From Tubulanus polymorphus (Eukaryota; Nemertea; Palaeonemertea; Tubulaniformes; Tubulanidae): a stretch of DNA of 60,000 nt. The notes beneath the pieces were generated by a model, which searched no databases, was not told the origin of the DNA, and worked only from the letters and a program-made list of their open reading frames with translations. Below, in pieces: positions 51,701 to 57,700 of the stretch. Made by a program: the position numbers and the translations under genes. Numbering within the stretch: the stretch's first letter is position 1; every line of letters begins with the position of its first letter. Location: assembly GCF_964204645.1 (NCBI RefSeq), contig NC_134032.1, positions 11,776,275 to 11,836,274 on the forward strand, read 5' to 3'.

Positions 51701-54700
51701 TCAGCTACAGCAACAATGACAGCTAATTTGGATAGATGGCGTATGGGTGTAGACTGCCGATATCAAATATGATAGATACATAGAGAGTTTTATCGATAAA
51801 TACAAGTATCGATTGAAATCTTACCACCGAGGGGGGTAGCCCCTTGCAAGGATCAAACGCCAGTCCTAGCTTGTATCTGATCTGCTACTACGGGCTTACT
51901 AGGTCAACTCCCTATGCTTTTGCTGAAAGAAAATTAACTTAATTCTGAACAAGTTCTATTGTTAAGTGCGCCATCTAGTGGGATAGCCTTTTGCAGCAGG
52001 GGGTCCTCATTGATTCGATTCGTGTTATTGAATACGTTGATTTATATTTGTTTCTATATTCAGCTTTTTGTAGGCGGCATGCTTTCTTGATATTTGCACG
52101 AGAATATTCAAAGTTCACCCCACTTTGTAATAGTTGTTTTTAGTCTTTAGTCGTTATTTGTTAAAGATTCTATGAAACTGTAAATTTCTCGTAAACTCAT
52201 GACCTTAACTCTGAGTGTATAGTGAAAAATGTTGAGAATTTAATTGATTAATTTTTGATGTGGGAGACTTAAATCCAGATAAAAGTTAATTGAAAAATGA
52301 ATAGGTTCTGTTGTTATAGGCACCATCTAGTGGGATAACTGGTGCAGCAGGGGGTCTTCATTGATTCACTTCGAGTTATTGAAAAATATTGATTTATATT
52401 TTCAGGATTCCGGACCGCCGATGAAGGGCGACCCGTTCTACGAATCGCAGGAGAATCACAACCTGATCGGCGTCGCGAACGTTTTCCTCGAGGCGTTGTT
52501 CTTCGACGTGAAATTAGACTATCAAATACCGATAATCAGTCAACAGGGCGAGGTCGCCGGTCGACTGCACGTCGAGCTCAGCCGAGTCGAGGGCTCGTTC
52601 CCGATGGATCGCGTCGGCGGTGAATCGGAGACGAACGGCGATTCGGTCAGTCGGAACAGTCTCGACGAAATCGCCGATTCCGAACAGAATACGAGCGCGG
52701 CTAATAATCATATCGTCTGCCGGGTAAGTTTGAATTTCGAAAAAAAATCTGGTACCCGTAATCGGGCTAGACTCTGACTTGGAAATCAGGGGAAACTCAG
52801 TCAATCAGAAAAATCTAGAAAAAATTAAAAATCTAGAAAAATGACGGAAAAACTCAGGAAATTTTACCAAAAAAAAACTTGGAAAGCCTGTGAAATTTGG
52901 ATAATGTTATTGACCGCACGTTTCTTTATGTGATTCATAAAAAAATGAATAAATTGTAATATTTTAAACCAAGAAATTCCTCTGATAATTTTGTTCTGCA
53001 ACATGAAAAAATCCGGCAAAACTCTGAGAACTTGTAAATTTTTGGAAAGTGACCACCCTGCAGTAACATTTGAATCAAAAGTTCAGCTTTTATCAGACTC
53101 GGAAGTTTTGATAAAGAATTTCATATTTCACAGGTGTCGATAAAAGAAGCAAAGGGTTTACCGCCGGCGTTGTCGAATTTCGTCTTCTGTCACTACACGT
53201 TCTGGGGTCACGGGGAGCCGATAGTCGTCGCTCCGTACATCGACCCGAACTGTCCCTCGTCCGGACGACCGCTCAACGATTCGTTCAAACACAACAGCGT
53301 CTCGTTTAAATTCGACCACGAACAGGTAACGAAATCTATTGCGGCTGTCCGCTTAACCCTTTCAGTGCATCTACACCGCAGTGCAGTGTATAAATCAATG
53401 TTGGATTTTGCTAGTACACCACACTGCGGTGTATTGATGTAATTAGTAATTAGTAATTATCTCTCTTGAAAAATGGCAGCATCTGTCAAACATAGTGAAA
53501 TATTTGTAACTAACGATACACCGCGCCGCGGTGTAGACGCACTATAGTGGTATTCCCGTTATTCAACACACTACAGTGGAATTTTTCAAAATTTTCAAAT
53601 TATCTTCAGCACTATAGGGTATTATTAAGTCAGCACTGAAAGAGTTAATGACAGGTGTCAAAATCAAGTTAAATCTCCCGGGACAAAAAAAGTTGCGCAA
53701 TTGTGTTGTAAATTTCTTCTTTCAGGATTTTAAAGTTTCCGTGAATGAAGAGTTTATCGAACACGCTACCGAGGGGGCGCTGTCGATCGAAGTTTGGGGT
53801 CATCGCAGTTCCGGGTTCTCGCCGCAAGCCGGATTCGAACTGGAGAACGTGCAGGCGAAATCTAGATCACTCCTCGACAGGTTGGCAAAAACTCAAAACT
53901 CATAGAATTATCTTCTAGATACTTCGTTCCGGATAAGATGGCTGCCTCTATGAATCCCCCTATGATATCATTGAATCACTTGAAAGCAATTTGAGGCCAT
54001 TTGGGAAAGATGGTTATCTATTAATCTCCCTATGACATCATTAAACTCTTTAAAAGAAATAATGCTCCCCTTCGTAAATCACCTTATGACATCAGTAAAT
54101 TGCCTAAATCATACTTTTAAAGGCCCAGTTTTATAGACAGGTATCATCTCTACCCGGGAGGTTAACTCATTTGAAAATTAACTGAGTTAGCCCCCATGGG
54201 TTGTCTCTAAAACCAGGCCCAGCTGATAATATCATTGAACTAAAGCTCATGAGTGTTTAGAAATTCTCGAAAGCATAATTTCTGAAATTCTCTGTCTGAT
54301 TTTTCTAGATGGGGCGAACTGATTCGTAAACTAGAAATGTGGGTCGAAATACACGAACTGAACGACCAGGGTGAATACCAACCGGTCGAGGTCATTCCGA
54401 AAACCGAGGCTCTGACGGGCGGCGTTTATCAACTACGCCAGGGTCACAGCAGACGGATCCTCGTACGGGTGTCGCCCGTTCAGAATTCGGGCACGTTGCC
54501 GATCATTTGCGAGACGATAACGTCCATATCGGTCGGCGCGATCCTCACGAGGAACAAACTGCAGAAAGCGCTCGACAGTTACCAGGAGGAGGATTTGAGG
54601 AAGGTGCAGGTGAAGTGGTCGGAGGCGTTGATGAAACGACGCGAATACCTCGACGAACAAATACAGAAAATCATCAATAAACCAGGTGAAATAATATCTC

Positions 54701-57700
54701 CCCCTATGACGTCATCAAATACCCAGACATTGGAATTCAAGAAAAGATTGCTGTTTTCATAAGATCCCTCGATGGTATCATCCAATAATGAAGAGGGTTA
54801 AATCTATAGAGCAGTATAGAAAAATGGCTTCCATAAACCTCCTTATGACATCATCAAATTGCTTTGAGTAATTTGATCACGAAATCCATCTAGAAAATAT
54901 GAATCCTTCATATAAATCCTTCTATAACATTACCTAAAAAGATTCATGAATTGACTCAAAGAACTGTTATGAATATGTTGGTTGATTATGTTTTTCTTCG
55001 ACGTAGATAAAACTGACGCAGACGCCGAACGAGAAAGAAGTTTGATCGATCAGTGGGTTTGCTTGACCGAGGAACGTAACGCTGTACTAGTACCCGCTGC
55101 TGGCAGTGGGATACCCGGAGCTTTAGCTGACTGGTAAATATATACTCCCTGTTCCTCGAGCCAGTAAGCTCTCAAACGTTGTCTAAAGTTTACCTGTGGG
55201 TTACCATTGATGAAACACTCGGGAGTCCGAGATGTAATGATGTCGGATGATATAGAAATCTCGAGCTAAGAATGAAAAAAAGAGTCTGAAATGTTTACTT
55301 TAGTTATAAGTTTATTCAATGTTGCGACTATATCTGAATAGTCATCTTCTATCCCAGAAACTTTTGGAGTCTTCTTCGATTCTCAGTGTGGCATTCATAC
55401 TAACCAGCGAATAATCGACATAGTGGCAATTAGAATCTGAATAAATTAACCACCCTTTGAGCAACTGAAAGAGCTAGCCATTATAGCATGGAATGAAGAA
55501 AAGTGTTGGAACTAGGTCCTGTGATTCGTGGTTTTAAATGTTTTCATTCTATCTTAACAGGAGTCCTCCTCTGGGCATGGAGCAGCATATGCCAGTTTTG
55601 TTCTTAGATCTCAATGGTAAGGGTAAAGAAAGAATTGATTCAGTTAAATGACAAAGAGCTGTTCAGCGTTCCTCGGTGAAAATTTTCTACATATTCATTT
55701 CCTATATTTTACTATAGCTGATGATATGACGACCCCGAATGCTAAAGAAGGCCTGCAAGCAGCTGGCATCGACTCGACGCTTCCGAAAGAATACGGTGCC
55801 AAATTCTTTAATTTACCCATCGTCAAATACTGCGAAAAAGATGTAAGTCTTGTAACCCGATTTTCGGAAAATTATTTTCCCTATTCTGTTGTTGTCAAAG
55901 TTGAATCGATTGATGAAATGAACTAATTATGACTCAATCTGGGACTCGAGCCACATTTGCACTACATTTTTTGGGACATTTTAGATATAGTCTATTCCAT
56001 TTTAAAACGGACCAGTGTTCACGCAAGTGATAATTCCGTTCTTTGATAACAAATGACTTAAAGACGTATATGATTGCATAACTTTGATTTGGTCCGTTCT
56101 AATTGGTCCATTTTAGGTGTGGGCCAAATTAGAACAGACTAACTATCCATAGTGTGAACGCGGCTTCAGTTGTTAGTTCAATTTGAATCCACAGTCTGTG
56201 CTGGATTTGGGTCGAGATTAACGAATATCTTTCTCAATATCCCTCTGATGAGTAAAATCCCACAATAAATGAATTGATCTAAAAACTTTATTTGAAGTAT
56301 TAGAAATATTTCTTCAGTCTAGTAGCAACCACCTGAAATATTTCTAATATTTAAAATAAACATTTTAGATCTATTCATTTATTGTGGGATTTCATCGCGG
56401 ATATCGTGATCCACAACTGTAAATTCATCGATATTCCTCCATCCGTCTGCTTCAGGTTTGCGCGGTCGCGTCGTGGGATAGTTCGATTCACGACTCGAGC
56501 AGTCTGAATCGTTTGACGCCGTCGAACGAACGAGTCTACATGATCGTCAAGGCGGTCGTACGTCTGAGTCACCCGGCGTCGATGGAACTGGTCGTGCGTA
56601 AACGAGTCGGTTTGAACATCTACAAGAAACAAGCGCTGATGGAAAAACTGAAGAAACGCATCAGCAAAGCGGTACGTATCGTAAACTCACTCGCCGCAGT
56701 CGCTATCGTTTCGTGTACTTGCAGCATATGTTTGAATAGTTTTATATACGCAGGTATCAATCTGCTGCCCGAGCCCCATCAGATATTTGATACCTTCACA
56801 CCATTCTTCCTATCGTTGATTGTCCTCACTTCACTTGCGTTTGGTGGCCAGTTGCTCAAAAGTTGGTTAAAGATAACCGGCGAATAAATACCGTAGTAAT
56901 AATAAACTTTCATTTGTCACTATGTCAACTGGTCAACTGGTGTCGACTGGTTAACTCTAACCAGCTTTCGAGCGACTGGCCCCAGTGGACTTTATCTGAG
57001 ACGTTTTCAAGTGAGAATGAACTACAAACACCAGACATCAGACATTTCATCAGCACACTTTTATAAGTAATCGTCCACTCTTCACATGTGATCAGTACTT
57101 CACCTGAGACATTTTCAATTGTAAATGAACTACAAACACCAGATATTAGACATTTTATCAGCACACTATCAAAAACTAACCGTTCACACCTCGCACTACA
57201 GATGGTGAATGTCTGAAGGGCTTCCATTAGGCTGCAGATTGATGTCTAATGAGGGCATGGGTTCCACCAGGCTGCATATTGATACCTGTGTTCAGCCAGA
57301 TGCTTACTATGACGAAAATTCTCGAAAATCTTTCATACGAGCCTCGTTTTAGTTTTCATATTTCGTTCGTGTTGTCATTTTTTTAGGTTCAAATGTCTGA
57401 GCTAACCATGCATTATATGGGTGGTCTATCGTCTGTAAGTTATCTCAAGGTCACACAGGGGAGGTCGCTTGCTGTCCGACCGTATATATATATATATATC
57501 TGCATATGAATAACCTATTTACTTGCTATAAAAGATGGCTACTTTCACGAAACCCCATATGATGTCATAGATGATTTTATGTAGCTACGTGAGTTAATCC
57601 CCGGCCTATGATGCTATGATGTCATCAAATTTGGCTGCTTTCATGGGGTCCTCTGTTTTGAAATGTATATCTAGAAACTTAGCTGCCAACTGTTACTGAT

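Noticed and set aside
51829-51925. tRNA-like stretch on the minus strand
   Set aside because: The B-box match is poor and there is no cloverleaf; at most a decayed SINE piece within the duplication.
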